From JBQCHF01 sp051954955 (GTDB lineage: Bacteria; Actinomycetota; Actinomycetes; Motilibacterales; Motilibacteraceae): a stretch of 64,000 nucleotides of DNA. The notes under the pieces are model-generated. The model had not been told where the DNA came from, did no database searches, and saw only the letters and a program-made list of their open reading frames with translations. How positions within the stretch are numbered: position 1 is the first letter of the stretch; each line of letters begins with the position of its first letter. This document shows, piece by piece, positions 24,796 to 33,402 of the stretch. The stretch covers positions 1 through 64,000 of the forward strand of contig JBQCHF010000044.1 in the NCBI GenBank assembly GCA_051954955.1, given 5' to 3'. The position numbers were made by a program, and so were the translations under genes.

Positions 24796-25995
24796 TCAGC
24801 CGACGAGCCGGGCCGGCCGCGCCGGGAACGGGTCGCGCGCCCAGGGCAGCGCGAGCGCCTCCACCAGCTGCCCGGCCCGGGCACCGCCGGGCGGCACCAC
24901 GGCCAGGGCGTCGGCCTCCACCAGCCCCCGCAGCATCGCCGGGCCTGCGTGCAGCGACGGCTGCCCCTCCCGCAGCGGCAGTACCCGGGTGTCGGTGGGG
25001 TGCCCGGTGACGTCGGCGGCCAGCAGCGCCTCGCCGGAGGGGACCGTCCAGCCGGACAGCGCGCCCAGCAGCGGCCCCACCAGGGTGGCCAGCCCGGTCA
25101 CCGCGGCCAGCGGGTTGCCCGGCAGCCCCACCAGCCACCGGCCCGGCCCCCGCTCGGCCAGCAGCATCGGATGGCCCGGGCGCACCCGCACGCCGTCCAC
25201 GAGCAGCCGGGCGCCGGCCTGCGCCAGCACCGCGTGCAGGTGGTCGACCGGGCCGGCCGCGGTGCTGCCGGTGGTCACCACCAGCGGCACGTCCAGCGCG
25301 GCCAGCCGCTGCGCGAGCACCTCGGCGACGTCGGGCACGTGCTCCACCGCGACCACCTGCGCTCCGTATCCGGCCAGCCACGCCGGCAGCGCCGGACCGA
25401 GCGCGTCGCGCACCCGGCCCTGCCGCGGCGGCCCGTCCAGCAGCAGCTCGTCGCCCAGCACCAGCACCGCGACCTCGGGCGCGGGGACGACCTCGAGCAC
25501 GTCGAGGCCGGCCGCGCTGGCCAGGGCGACCACGGCCGGGGTCACCAGCGCCCCGGCGCGCACCAGGACGTCGCCGGCCCGGGCCTCCTGCCCGCGGGGC
25601 CGGGCGTCCTTGCCGAGCTCGGGATCGGCGGCGGTCAGGACGTCCCCGACGACGGTGCCGTGCTCGCGGCGCACCACCGCGTCGGCGCCCGCAGGCAGCC
25701 AGGTGCCGGTGCCGACCACGCGCGCGGTGCCGGGGGGCAGCGGTTCGCCGAGCTGCCCGGCCAGCTGCCGGCCGTCCACCCGCCACGGCCCGGCGCCGGC
25801 CACCGCCCACCCGTCCATGGCGGAGACGGCCGAGGGCGGCAGGTCCACCACCGCGCGGACGTCGGCGGCCAGGACCCGCCCGAGCGCGACGTCGACCGCC
25901 ACCGTGGTGCCGGTCAGCCGAGGCACCGCGGCGGCGCGGTCGCGCGCGGCCGCCCAGGGCAGGTCGTGCTGCGGCGCGCCGCGGTCCGTGTCCAC
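24796..25995 (-). CDS. moeA: Molybdopterin molybdenumtransferase MoeA
   Basis: 399 residues, the usual MoeA length. MoeA inserts molybdate into adenylylated molybdopterin to give active molybdenum cofactor. The substrate segment PPSAVSAMDGWAVA is near residue 53. The MoCF-binding core has VVTTGSTAAGPVDHLHAVL (canonical TTGGxSxGxxD altered to TTGSTAAGPVD) and LVGLPGNPLAAV, and a beta-barrel domain IV closes the protein. The altered TGGxSxG and the DELL instead of GDEL suggest a divergent paralogue. The GTG start follows TAGCGT (26002-26007) by 6 nt. A mobA-like gene lies 6.4 kb away. Confidence 0.85.
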   Translation of the reverse strand: MDTDRGAPQHDLPWAAARDRAAAVPRLTGTTVAVDVALGRVLAADVRAVVDLPPSAVSAMDGWAVAGAGPWRVDGRQLAGQLGEPLPPGTARVVGTGTWLPAGADAVVRREHGTVVGDVLTAADPELGKDARPRGQEARAGDVLVRAGALVTPAVVALASAAGLDVLEVVPAPEVAVLVLGDELLLDGPPRQGRVRDALGPALPAWLAGYGAQVVAVEHVPDVAEVLAQRLAALDVPLVVTTGSTAAGPVDHLHAVLAQAGARLLVDGVRVRPGHPMLLAERGPGRWLVGLPGNPLAAVTGLATLVGPLLGALSGWTVPSGEALLAADVTGHPTDTRVLPLREGQPSLHAGPAMLRGLVEADALAVVPPGGARAGQLVEALALPWARDPFPARPARLVG

Positions 25996-26263
25996 CCGGC
26001 AACGCTAACCGGTTCGTCCCCGCCACCCGCGGCGGCCGCGGGGCGACCGCGGCCCGCCCCTCCACGAGGCACCGGACCGGCCCGCGACCGCCTCCGATCG
26101 CAGAGCCCGTTGCGCCGTCCGGGTTACCCCCGCCGGTGCAGGCGCACCAGGTGTCCGCGGAAGGGTCAAGGCGACGCGCCGCCTGCCCGATGAGTCGGAA
26201 GCAGGCCCGGGGGATCTTCGATCCGCGGGGCTTCTGGTCCGACACGGAACGGGAAGGTCGTCC

Positions 26264-29200
26264 ATGCTGCGCAACCTCGGGATCCGCTCGAAGCTGCTGG
26301 CCCTGGTGGCCGTCCCGATGGCCCTGCTGCTCGCGGTGTCGCTCGTGGTCGTGGTCGGCGCACGGTCGCAGGCCGTGCGCGCCCAGCAGGTCGAGGACCT
26401 GATCGGCGCGTCCGCGCTGCTGGACCAGACGATCCACGCGCTGCAGAGCGAGCGGAGCGCCACCGTCGCCTTCGTGCTGGACGGGCGCAAGGACGCCGAC
26501 GGCCGGCTCGCGCAGGCCCGGAAGAAGACCGACGCCTCGCTCGACGTCGTCCGTGCGGCCATCAAGGGGATGGACTTCACGTCCATCAGCCCTGCGCTCG
26601 CCTCCGGCGTGGCTGCCTCCGCCGCCCTGCACGACCAGCTCCCGACCACCCGCAAGCTCGTCGACCAGGGCGCCTCCGACGTCTCCGCCCTCACCGGCCT
26701 CTACGACCGGTCCATCGCCACCGACCTGGGCCTCGCCTCCGTGGTGGCCGACGTCGCCGGGGACCAGCAGCTGGCCCGATCGGTCCGCGCCTACGGCGCG
26801 CTGTCCACCGCCATCGAGGCCAACGCGCAGGAGCGGGACCTGCTCTACGGCGCCTACAGCCGCCAGCGCATGGACGACAGCACCTACCAGCAGTTCGCCT
26901 CGCTGCTGGGGCAGCAGAACCTGCAGCTGGCCACCTTCCGCCAGCTCAGCGGCACCGACGCCCGCTTCGCGCTGGACAGGGCGCTGGCCCAGGCCGACGC
27001 CTTCACCGTCAGCGACCAGCGGCAGGCCGCCGGTCGGCTGCTGCGCGGCGAGCAGGCCGGTGACCCGGTCAAGGTCGCGCAGGCCGAATCCGGCCGGATC
27101 GCGCCGCTGGTGCAGCTGGAGGTCTCCACCGTCTCCACCGTCCGGGACCAGGCGGCCGCGGCGGCTTCGGCCGCCACCCAGCGGGCCCTGCTGGTCCTCG
27201 CGCTCGCGCTGCTCGGCCTGCTCCTCGCCGTCCTGCTCGCGCTGCTGATGTCCCGCCGGATCGTGGCCCCGCTGCGCCGGCTCACCGAGGCGGCCGGCCG
27301 GATCGGCGAGCAGCTGCCGACGATGGTGGAGCGGATGCAGACCCCGGGTGAGGGCCCGGGCGTGGAGCTCGAGCCGGTGGCCGTGGAGTCCAAGGACGAG
27401 ATCGGCCGGCTGGCCGAGGCCTTCAACGTGGTCAACGCGACCACCGTGGAGGTGGCCCAGGAGCAGGCCGCGCTGCGCGCCTCGATCGCCGAGATGTTCG
27501 TCAACGTGGCCCGCCGCAACCAGGTGCTGCTGGGCCGCCAGCTCTCCTTCATCGACCAGCTCGAGCAGCGCGAGGAGGACCCGGACCAGCTGGACAACCT
27601 GTTCCGCCTGGACCACCTCGCCACCCGGATGCGCCGCAACGCCGAGAGCCTGCTCGTGCTCGCCGGCATCGACGGCAACCGTCGCCTGCGCCGGCCGATG
27701 CCGCTCTCCGACGTCGTGCGCACCGCCGCCTCCGAGATCGAGCAGTACGAGCGGGTGGACCTGTCCACCACCATCAATCCCCGGGTCAGCGGCCGCCTGG
27801 CGCTCACCACCGCGCACCTGCTGGCCGAGCTGCTGGAGAACGCCACCCACTTCTCCAACCCGGACACCCGGGTCGTGGTCAGCAGCCGGCTGGAGGAGCA
27901 CGGCGTCGGGCTGACCATCACCGACTACGGCCTGGGCATGAGCGAGGAGGAGGTCGAGGCCGCTAACGAGCGGATCGCCCACCCCCCGGTCACCGAGATC
28001 GCCGTCGCCCAGCGCCTCGGCTTCTACGTCGTCGGTCGGCTCGCACAGCGGCTGGGCGCCACGGTGCGCCTGCGCCGCGGGCGCAGCTCCGGGATCGTCG
28101 TGGACCTGCTCCTGCCGGTCGAGGTGTTCGAGCCGGGCAGCGTGCCCACGCTCTCGCCCTCCGAGCCGGTGCGCGCCCTCGCCGACGCGCTGTCGGAGAT
28201 CCCGGAGGAGGCGCCGGCCGCCCCGTCGGCTCCGTCCACCGCGGACGCGTCCTCGCTCGACGAGGTGCTGCAGCAGCCGGTCGACCGGCCGATCGACACC
28301 TCCGTCGCGGCCATGGCGGCCGCTCCCGCTGCCGGCGTCGAGCCGGTGTTCGAGATCGACGTGCGCCGGCCTGCGGCCGACCGTCCCGCACCTCCGCTGC
28401 CCTCGCGCGGGCGCTCCCCGCTGCCGGCCCGCGGCCGGGCCGGGGACGCCCCCGCCGAGCCGGTGCCGGCCCCGCCCGCCGACGACGTGCCCGCGGCGCC
28501 GCCCGCGCAGGCGCCGGCGGACTTCGCCCCGGAGACGGTGGCCCTGGCCGACGCCCCCGCCCTGCCCTCGCGTTCGCGCGGCGCCGTCGGCTCAGGCTCC
28601 GGTTCCGACAGCAGCGGCAGCGCCAGCACCGCCGGCGGCGAGCCGCACGGCGGCTCGGGTGACGAGCCAGGGGAGGTCGCGCAGGGCGGGGTCGAGCCCG
28701 TCGCGGCCGACGCGCCCGAGGACAGCGTTGTCGAGGACGGCGTTGTCGAGGAGGACGTGGTCCTGGAGGACGTGGTCATGGGGGACGTGGTCGAGGACGG
28801 CGTGGTCGAGCACGCGGCTGGCGAGCCCACCGACCAGAGCGGTGACCCCGTCCCGGCCGAGCCGACCGACGAGACCGCCGACGAGACCGCCGACGAGTCC
28901 TCCGACGTGACGACGGACGAGGCCGCCGACGTGACGACCGACGAGACGACCGACGAGATGACCGTGGAGGCGTCGCTGAGCACCACCGACCGCGCGGCGC
29001 GCCACGGCTCGCGCCGCTCCATCTTCAGCTTCTGGCGCCGTCGCAAGCACCGTGACGAGCCGGGCGAGGTGCTGCCGGCCGCACCGCAGGACGCGGAGCC
29101 GGTCGAGGGCCTTGCCGCCATCGACGACACCGAGCCCAGCGCGTCCACCGAGCCCAGCGCGTCCACCGAGCTGCCCGCGTCCACCCAGATCCCCGGGTCC

Positions 29201-30358
29201 ACGCAGACTGCTGCGCCGGCCGCGGCCTCGACGGACCTGACCGTCCCGGTCCAGCCGGTGCGGGAGGAGCCGTCCGCTGGCGTCCCGCTCGCCGCCGTCC
29301 CGGTGCCGGCGTCGGAGCCGGTCGGGTTCGACGTGCCGGTCGCGCCGCACGCGGAGCCGGTCCCTGCACCCGACTTCTCCGACACTGTGTCGGAGCGGGC
29401 CGCGGTGCTCGAGGCCCTCAGCGCGTCCCTCACGCCCGCCGTCGAGGACCGGGTGACCGAGCCGGCGCCCGAGACCGCCCCGGCCGCCGAGCCGGTGGCG
29501 CCGTTCGTCACCTTCCGTCCCGCGGTGGACGTGCTGCCGCAGCGCGGTGGCGGCCGGCGTGGCCGCAAGGGCCGCCAGGCCGAGCCGGTCGTGTCCGCGC
29601 AGCCGGCCGCCCCGCCGGTGCCCGCCCCGGTCCCGACGGCCCAGGTGCCTCCGGCGCCGTCGGTCGCCCCGATGCAGGTGGGAGGCCAGGCCGGCTTCGG
29701 CGAGGCACCGCTGCCGGCCCGCGGCCCGGTCGTCCCGCCCACCCCGGCGGCCCCGGTCCCGGCCCCCGCCGGACCGTTCGCCGGCGCGCCGGCCGCGCTG
29801 TCCTCGGCAGCCTCGTTCGCCGACCTGCACACCCGCCCGGTGCCCGCGCCGGCGCCCAGCCCGGAGGCACCGGCCGGCCCGCCGCTGCAGCCGCCGGCGC
29901 CTGCCGGTCCCTTCGGTGCCGGCCCCTTCGGTGCCGGCCCGCTCGGGGCGGCCCCCTCGATCGACGGCCCGTTCGCCGACGCCGCCGCCATCGCCGCGGG
30001 TGCCGAGCTGGCCTCGGCTGCGCTCACCGAGCTCTCCCGCCTGTCCAGCGGCTACGAGCCGGCGTTCAAGCCGACCCCGCAGGCCGACGCCGGGCTGGCC
30101 CGCCGCCGGCCCCGCGAGGAGGCCGCTCCGGCGCAGGCCACCCCCGCGGCCCCGCTGGCGGCCCGCGTGCCCGCCGCAGTGCCCGCCCCGGTGCCGCCGG
30201 CTCCGGCCGCCGCCCCGGATCCGGCCAACGCCGCCCGGCGCAGCCCGGAGGAGGTCCGCTCCCGCCTGTCCGGCTTCCGCTCCGGCGTCGAGCGGGCGCG
30301 CACCGCGGCGCCCGCCCCCCAGCCCCTGACCGACGCCCCGACGACGGACACCCCGTGA
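26264..30358 (+). CDS. Conservon sensor histidine kinase with nitrate/nitrite-sensing-type ectodomain and long disordered tail (CvnA-like)
   Basis: 1364 residues. TM1 is at about 12-34, then a helical extracytoplasmic NIT-like domain to about 300 (QSERSATVAFVLDGR, ANAQERDLLYGAY), TM2 at about 308-330 and HAMP to about 400. A histidine-containing helix reads NLFRLDHLATRMRRN, and the ATPase domain shows AELLENATHFSN (N box) near 516 and ITDYGLGMS near 551. From about 630 to the end lie some 730 residues of Pro/Ala/Glu-rich sequence with acidic repeats (VVEDG, DETAD) and basic patches. First gene of a four-gene conservon whose products form a membrane-associated complex resembling G-protein signalling. 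The ATG is preceded by GGAACGGGAAGG. Confidence 0.9.
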   Translation: MLRNLGIRSKLLALVAVPMALLLAVSLVVVVGARSQAVRAQQVEDLIGASALLDQTIHALQSERSATVAFVLDGRKDADGRLAQARKKTDASLDVVRAAIKGMDFTSISPALASGVAASAALHDQLPTTRKLVDQGASDVSALTGLYDRSIATDLGLASVVADVAGDQQLARSVRAYGALSTAIEANAQERDLLYGAYSRQRMDDSTYQQFASLLGQQNLQLATFRQLSGTDARFALDRALAQADAFTVSDQRQAAGRLLRGEQAGDPVKVAQAESGRIAPLVQLEVSTVSTVRDQAAAAASAATQRALLVLALALLGLLLAVLLALLMSRRIVAPLRRLTEAAGRIGEQLPTMVERMQTPGEGPGVELEPVAVESKDEIGRLAEAFNVVNATTVEVAQEQAALRASIAEMFVNVARRNQVLLGRQLSFIDQLEQREEDPDQLDNLFRLDHLATRMRRNAESLLVLAGIDGNRRLRRPMPLSDVVRTAASEIEQYERVDLSTTINPRVSGRLALTTAHLLAELLENATHFSNPDTRVVVSSRLEEHGVGLTITDYGLGMSEEEVEAANERIAHPPVTEIAVAQRLGFYVVGRLAQRLGATVRLRRGRSSGIVVDLLLPVEVFEPGSVPTLSPSEPVRALADALSEIPEEAPAAPSAPSTADASSLDEVLQQPVDRPIDTSVAAMAAAPAAGVEPVFEIDVRRPAADRPAPPLPSRGRSPLPARGRAGDAPAEPVPAPPADDVPAAPPAQAPADFAPETVALADAPALPSRSRGAVGSGSGSDSSGSASTAGGEPHGGSGDEPGEVAQGGVEPVAADAPEDSVVEDGVVEEDVVLEDVVMGDVVEDGVVEHAAGEPTDQSGDPVPAEPTDETADETADESSDVTTDEAADVTTDETTDEMTVEASLSTTDRAARHGSRRSIFSFWRRRKHRDEPGEVLPAAPQDAEPVEGLAAIDDTEPSASTEPSASTELPASTQIPGSTQTAAPAAASTDLTVPVQPVREEPSAGVPLAAVPVPASEPVGFDVPVAPHAEPVPAPDFSDTVSERAAVLEALSASLTPAVEDRVTEPAPETAPAAEPVAPFVTFRPAVDVLPQRGGGRRGRKGRQAEPVVSAQPAAPPVPAPVPTAQVPPAPSVAPMQVGGQAGFGEAPLPARGPVVPPTPAAPVPAPAGPFAGAPAALSSAASFADLHTRPVPAPAPSPEAPAGPPLQPPAPAGPFGAGPFGAGPLGAAPSIDGPFADAAAIAAGAELASAALTELSRLSSGYEPAFKPTPQADAGLARRRPREEAAPAQATPAAPLAARVPAAVPAPVPPAPAAAPDPANAARRSPEEVRSRLSGFRSGVERARTAAPAPQPLTDAPTTDTP

Positions 30359-30410
30359 CCACCCGCTCCCACGTCTGCCGCGAGACGACGACCACCGGAG
30401 GAACGACACC

Positions 30411-30866
30411 GTGAGCACCCTGAGCACCGAGGCGGCCAACTTCAACTGGCTGCTGGGCAACTTCGTCAAGAGCGTGCCGGGCGTGCGCCACACGCTCGTC
30501 GTCTCGGCCGACGGCCTGCTCATGGCGATGTCGGACGACCTCGACCGCACCGCCGGCGACCAGATGTCGGCGATCGTCTCGGGTCTGGCCAGCCTCACCC
30601 GTGGGGCCGCCCGCCAGCTCGGCGGCGGCACCGTGCGTCAGGCGGTGGTGGAGATGGACGACCTGTTCCTGTTCACCACCAACGTCAACGACGGCTCGGT
30701 CCTGGCGGTCGTCGCCGAGGCCAGCTGCGACGTCGGCCTGGTGGGCTACGAGATGACGCTGCTGGTCAGCCGGGCCGAGGCCACGATGACCCCGCAGCTG
30801 ATCACCGAGATGCGCTCGCGCCTCCCGGTCGGGGGCCCCGCCCGTCCCGCCGGCGTGGTCGGGTAA
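30411..30866 (+). CDS. Roadblock/LC7 domain protein (CvnB-like)
   Basis: 151 residues forming a single Roadblock/LC7 domain: NFNWLLGNFVKSVPGVRHTLVVSADGLL, then AIVSGLASLTRGAARQL and LVGYEMTLLVSRAEA. Such proteins are thought to regulate the small GTPase of the same operon, by analogy with MglB and eukaryotic roadblock proteins. The GTG follows a clear GGAGGA site. It lies 52 bases after the kinase gene and 6 before the DUF742 gene. Confidence 0.92.
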   Translation: MSTLSTEAANFNWLLGNFVKSVPGVRHTLVVSADGLLMAMSDDLDRTAGDQMSAIVSGLASLTRGAARQLGGGTVRQAVVEMDDLFLFTTNVNDGSVLAVVAEASCDVGLVGYEMTLLVSRAEATMTPQLITEMRSRLPVGGPARPAGVVG

Positions 30867-30872
30867 CCGGCG

Positions 30873-31295
30873 ATGGCGACCCGCGACCCGGCGCGCCGCG
30901 TCTTCGACCGACCTGCCGACGACCCGGACGGGACCGAGCCCGAGGAGGCCCGCACCGTCCGGCCCTACACGGTGACCGGCGGGCGCACCCGCGCCCGCAC
31001 CGCCGACCTGCCGCTCGAGGCGCTCGTGCGAGCCCTCGGGCCGGTGCCGACCGGGGGCGGTCTCGCCCTCGAGCGGCTGGCGATCCTGGAGCTCACGAGC
31101 GAACGGATCCTCTCGGTGGCCGAGCTCTCGGCCCACCTGCACGTCCCGCTCGGCGTCGTCCGCGTCCTCGTGGGCGACCTGGCGGCGGAGGGGCTGGTGG
31201 CCGTCTACGGCGCCGGCGCCACCACCGCATCCTCCACACCCGCGACCGACCTGTCCGTCCTGGAGAGTGTTCTCAATGGCATTTCCGCGCTCTGA
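30873..31295 (+). CDS. DUF742 winged-helix-like protein (CvnC-like)
   Basis: 140 residues. VRPYTVTGGRTRAR is the N-terminal hallmark of DUF742. The C-terminal half (LAILELTSERILSVAELSAHLHVPLGVVRVLVGDLAAEGLV) looks like a winged helix-turn-helix. Third element of conservons, of unknown biochemical role. Its 3' end overlaps the GTPase gene by 20 bases. Confidence 0.9.
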   Translation: MATRDPARRVFDRPADDPDGTEPEEARTVRPYTVTGGRTRARTADLPLEALVRALGPVPTGGGLALERLAILELTSERILSVAELSAHLHVPLGVVRVLVGDLAAEGLVAVYGAGATTASSTPATDLSVLESVLNGISAL

Positions 31296-31902
31296 CGTCG
31301 CCGTGCCCGCGCCGGCCGCGCCCGCGGGCACGCCCTCCGGGCAGGCTCCCGCCGCGCCGGTCACCGTGAAGATCGTGGTCGCCGGCGGGTTCGCCGTCGG
31401 GAAGACGACCTTCATCGGCTCGATCTCCGACATCGAGCCGCTGTCCACCGAGGCCGCCATGACCGAGCACTCGGTCGGCGTCGACGACGCCGGCGGCGTG
31501 TCCGACCGCAAGACGACGACCACGGTGGCGATGGACTTCGGCCGCATCGCCCTGCCGGGCAACCTGTGGCTCTACCTGTTCGGCACGCCCGGCCAGGACC
31601 GGTTCTCCTTCATGTGGGACGACCTGGTCCGCGGCGCGATCGGCGCGGTCGTGCTGGTCGACACCGGCCGGCTCGAGCAGTGCTTCGACGCCGTCGACTA
31701 CTTCGAGGCGCGCGGCATCCCGTTCGTCGTCGCGGTCAACTGCTTCGACGGCGTCGCCCACCACGGCCTGGAGGACGTGCGCGAGGCCCTCGCGGTGCGC
31801 CCGGAGACCCCGGTCTTCTACACCGACGCCCGCTCCCGCCAGGCCACCAAGCAGGCCCTGGTCACCCTGGTCGGTCACGCGATGAGCCGGCTGCCCCGCT
31901 AG
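31276..31902 (+). CDS. Conservon small GTPase (CvnD-like)
   Basis: 208 residues. P-loop GTPase with G1 VAGGFAVGKTTFIGSI, switch region TEHSVGVDD and KTTTTVAMDFGRI, G3 LFGTPGQDRFSFMW and G4 VAVNCFDG. The conserved G3 aspartate of DxPG is Gly (GTPG), as is common in this actinobacterial family. It closes the kinase/roadblock/DUF742/GTPase set that acts as a membrane-linked switch in Streptomyces development. No cytochrome P450 gene follows, unlike some conservons. The ATG at 31276 is preferred over the GTG at 31267 on context. The stop is followed by a perfect hairpin. Confidence 0.92.
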   Translation: MAFPRSDVAVPAPAAPAGTPSGQAPAAPVTVKIVVAGGFAVGKTTFIGSISDIEPLSTEAAMTEHSVGVDDAGGVSDRKTTTTVAMDFGRIALPGNLWLYLFGTPGQDRFSFMWDDLVRGAIGAVVLVDTGRLEQCFDAVDYFEARGIPFVVAVNCFDGVAHHGLEDVREALAVRPETPVFYTDARSRQATKQALVTLVGHAMSRLPR

Positions 31903-31912
31903 CCCGTCCTTG

Positions 31913-31954
31913 CGTCCGAAGAACTGTGGGCAATAGGCCACAGTTCTTCGGACG
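31913..31954. terminator. Perfect 17-bp hairpin (TCCGAAGAACTGTGG repeat, copy 2)
   Basis: Arms CGTCCGAAGAACTGTGG (31913-31929) and CCACAGTTCTTCGGACG (31938-31954) with an 8-base loop, between the convergent ends of the GTPase and DUF6457 genes. A diverged copy lies at 21527-21578, also after a gene end. Confidence 0.7.
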
Positions 31955-31960
31955 GGGCGG

Positions 31961-32215
31961 CTATTGCTCCGGCTCGGGCCGAGCCATCGCCAGCCGGGTG
32001 GCGGCCTCGGCGGCCCGCCGCACCGCGTCGGCGCCCCCGCCGGCCCGCGCCGCGGCGTAGCCGACGAGGAACGTGGTGAGCGGCGCCGCCGGGCGCGCCA
32101 CCCGGTGCGCCGCGTCCCGCGCCACCCCCAGCAGCAGCGGCACGTCGACCTCCAGGTCCAGCCCCAGCTCCTGCGCCACCTCGCGCACCCACTCGTCCAG
32201 CACGTCGTCAGCCAT
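31961..32215 (-). CDS. DUF6457 small protein
   Basis: 84 residues: MADDVLDEWVREVAQELGLD followed by PLLLGVARDAAHRVARPAAPLTTFLVGYAAAR. This matches the small helical DUF6457 family, which in actinobacteria is often adjacent or fused to molybdopterin-guanylyltransferase-like proteins, as here. The family link and the neighbouring mobA-like gene on the same strand suggest a molybdenum-cofactor role, but no activity is known. The ATG at 32215 is taken as start. It shares the strand with mobA but is separated from it by a partial palindromic element. Confidence 0.75.
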   Translation of the reverse strand: MADDVLDEWVREVAQELGLDLEVDVPLLLGVARDAAHRVARPAAPLTTFLVGYAAARAGGGADAVRRAAEAATRLAMARPEPEQ

Positions 32216-32271
32216 GCGCGCATCCTGCCCCAGCGGCTGCTCCGGCACCCCCGCACACCCGCGGCCCCGGC

Positions 32272-32337
32272 CGGAATGATCCCGGGCCCGTGATCATTCC
32301 TCGCCCACCCAGGAGAATTCGCCGCGGTCGGCGAGGC
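32272..32337. repeat. Partial 92-bp palindromic element D4
   Basis: The left hairpin (GATCCCGGGCCCGTGATC within CGGAATGATC...) and a core CTCGCCCACCCAGGAGAATT...GGTCGGCGAG nearly match D2. The right-hand hairpin is absent, so the copy is truncated. It lies between the DUF6457 and mobA-like genes. The rest of this 231-base gap shows nothing recognisable. Confidence 0.6.
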
Positions 32338-32446
32338 ATCTCCTCGGTCGGGCCGCTCAACTCGGTTCCGCAGCCGGCGCCGAGAGCCGCGCGGCAGCCG
32401 GCTCTCGCCGTCGTCAGCGCCTTTCGCGTTTGGCCAGGCAGACGGT

Positions 32447-33004
32447 TCACAGCCGCCGCCGCACCGCCTCAACGTCCTCCCACGTGTCGACGTCCACCGC
32501 CGCGCCGCTCTCGTCCGCCACCGGCACCACCGCCAGCCGGGCCACCACGTGCTTGATCCCGCGGTGCGGCTCCACCTCCGCGACGGCGGCCGCCAGCGCG
32601 GTCCGGTCGTAGGCCCCGAGCAGGTACTGCTCGTGCCCCCCGGCGTCCACCAGCAGCGCGGCCCCGCCGGCAGGAACAGCGGCCACCAGCCGGTCCACCG
32701 TGGCCGCGTCGAGCAGCGGCAGGTCCGCCGCCAGCAGCACGACGACGTCGGCCGCCAGCAGGGGCAGCCCGGCGCGCAGCCCGGCCAGCGGCCCGGACCC
32801 CGGTGGGTCCTCCCGGGTCCAGTCGACCGGCCGCGACGTGGGCCGCTCCGACCCCACCACCACGACGCGACCGGCGCCGACGACCGCGTCCAGCACCCGG
32901 TCCAGCGAGCTGCGCCCGCCCATGTCCAGACCGGGCTTGTCCACCCCGCCCAGCCGTGACCCGGCACCGCCGGCGAGCACGACGACGTCGTACGCGCGGC
33001 TCAC
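32447..33004 (-). CDS. mobA: MobA-like molybdenum cofactor guanylyltransferase
   Basis: 185 residues. Nucleotidyltransferase fold with VVLAGGAGSRLGGVDKPGLDMGG at the N-terminus (the LAGGxxxRxGxxK signature that binds GTP), PPGSGPLAGLRAGL and LLAADLPLLDAAT. MobA transfers GMP to molybdopterin to form the guanine dinucleotide cofactor. Related NTP transferases for other substrates look alike, so the name is likely but not certain. The GTG overlaps the DUF3037 stop, making it the third gene of a HipA-like/DUF3037/mobA run. Confidence 0.8.
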   Translation of the reverse strand: MSRAYDVVVLAGGAGSRLGGVDKPGLDMGGRSSLDRVLDAVVGAGRVVVVGSERPTSRPVDWTREDPPGSGPLAGLRAGLPLLAADVVVLLAADLPLLDAATVDRLVAAVPAGGAALLVDAGGHEQYLLGAYDRTALAAAVAEVEPHRGIKHVVARLAVVPVADESGAAVDVDTWEDVEAVRRRL

Positions 33005-33402
33005 GACGGCAGGCGCGGGGCGACCGGCCGCACCATCCGGTCCAGCAGCCGGGCGAGCTCCGCGGCGGGGTCGTCGGTCAGCCCCGTGTGCACGGGGCCG
33101 GCCTGGACGACCGTGCTGCGCGGGGCGACCAGCCAGCGGAACCGCTCACCGGGCGGCCGGGCACCGTTGTCGCCGGACCGCGGCTCGCCCGCGCACAGCG
33201 ACCGGATGCTCTGCAGGTGCCGGCCGACCGCGTCGACGTCGAGCGAGGGGTCCAGCGCCAGAGCCCGCACCTCGTCCAGCTCGACGCCGGCCGCCAGGTA
33301 ATCCAGCGCCCGGCAGTAGACCAGCACGCCGGCGTTCACGAACTCGCAGCGCTCCACCCGCGGCACGACCCGCAGCACCGCCCACTCATACGCGTGCGGC
33401 AC
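33001..33402 (-). CDS. DUF3037 family protein
   Basis: 133 residues beginning VPHAYEWAVLRVVPRVERCEFVNAGVL, the DUF3037 signature, with YCRALDYLAAGVELDEVRALALDP following. The family is of unknown function and is recurrently found beside short HipA-like kinases, as here. The GTG at 33402 gives the expected start; the 17-base overlap with the kinase gene and the 4-base overlap with mobA indicate one transcript. Confidence 0.82.
   Translation of the reverse strand: MPHAYEWAVLRVVPRVERCEFVNAGVLVYCRALDYLAAGVELDEVRALALDPSLDVDAVGRHLQSIRSLCAGEPRSGDNGARPPGERFRWLVAPRSTVVQAGPVHTGLTDDPAAELARLLDRMVRPVAPRLPS

Noticed and set aside
24749..27982. A 1077-codon minus-strand frame
   Set aside because: It spans moeA in the wrong frame and the antisense of the conservon kinase; the composition is low complexity.
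28675..28980. A minisatellite or recent insertion in the conservon kinase gene
   Set aside because: The repeats keep frame and acidic character with varied codons, consistent with slow evolution of a disordered tail rather than an inserted element.
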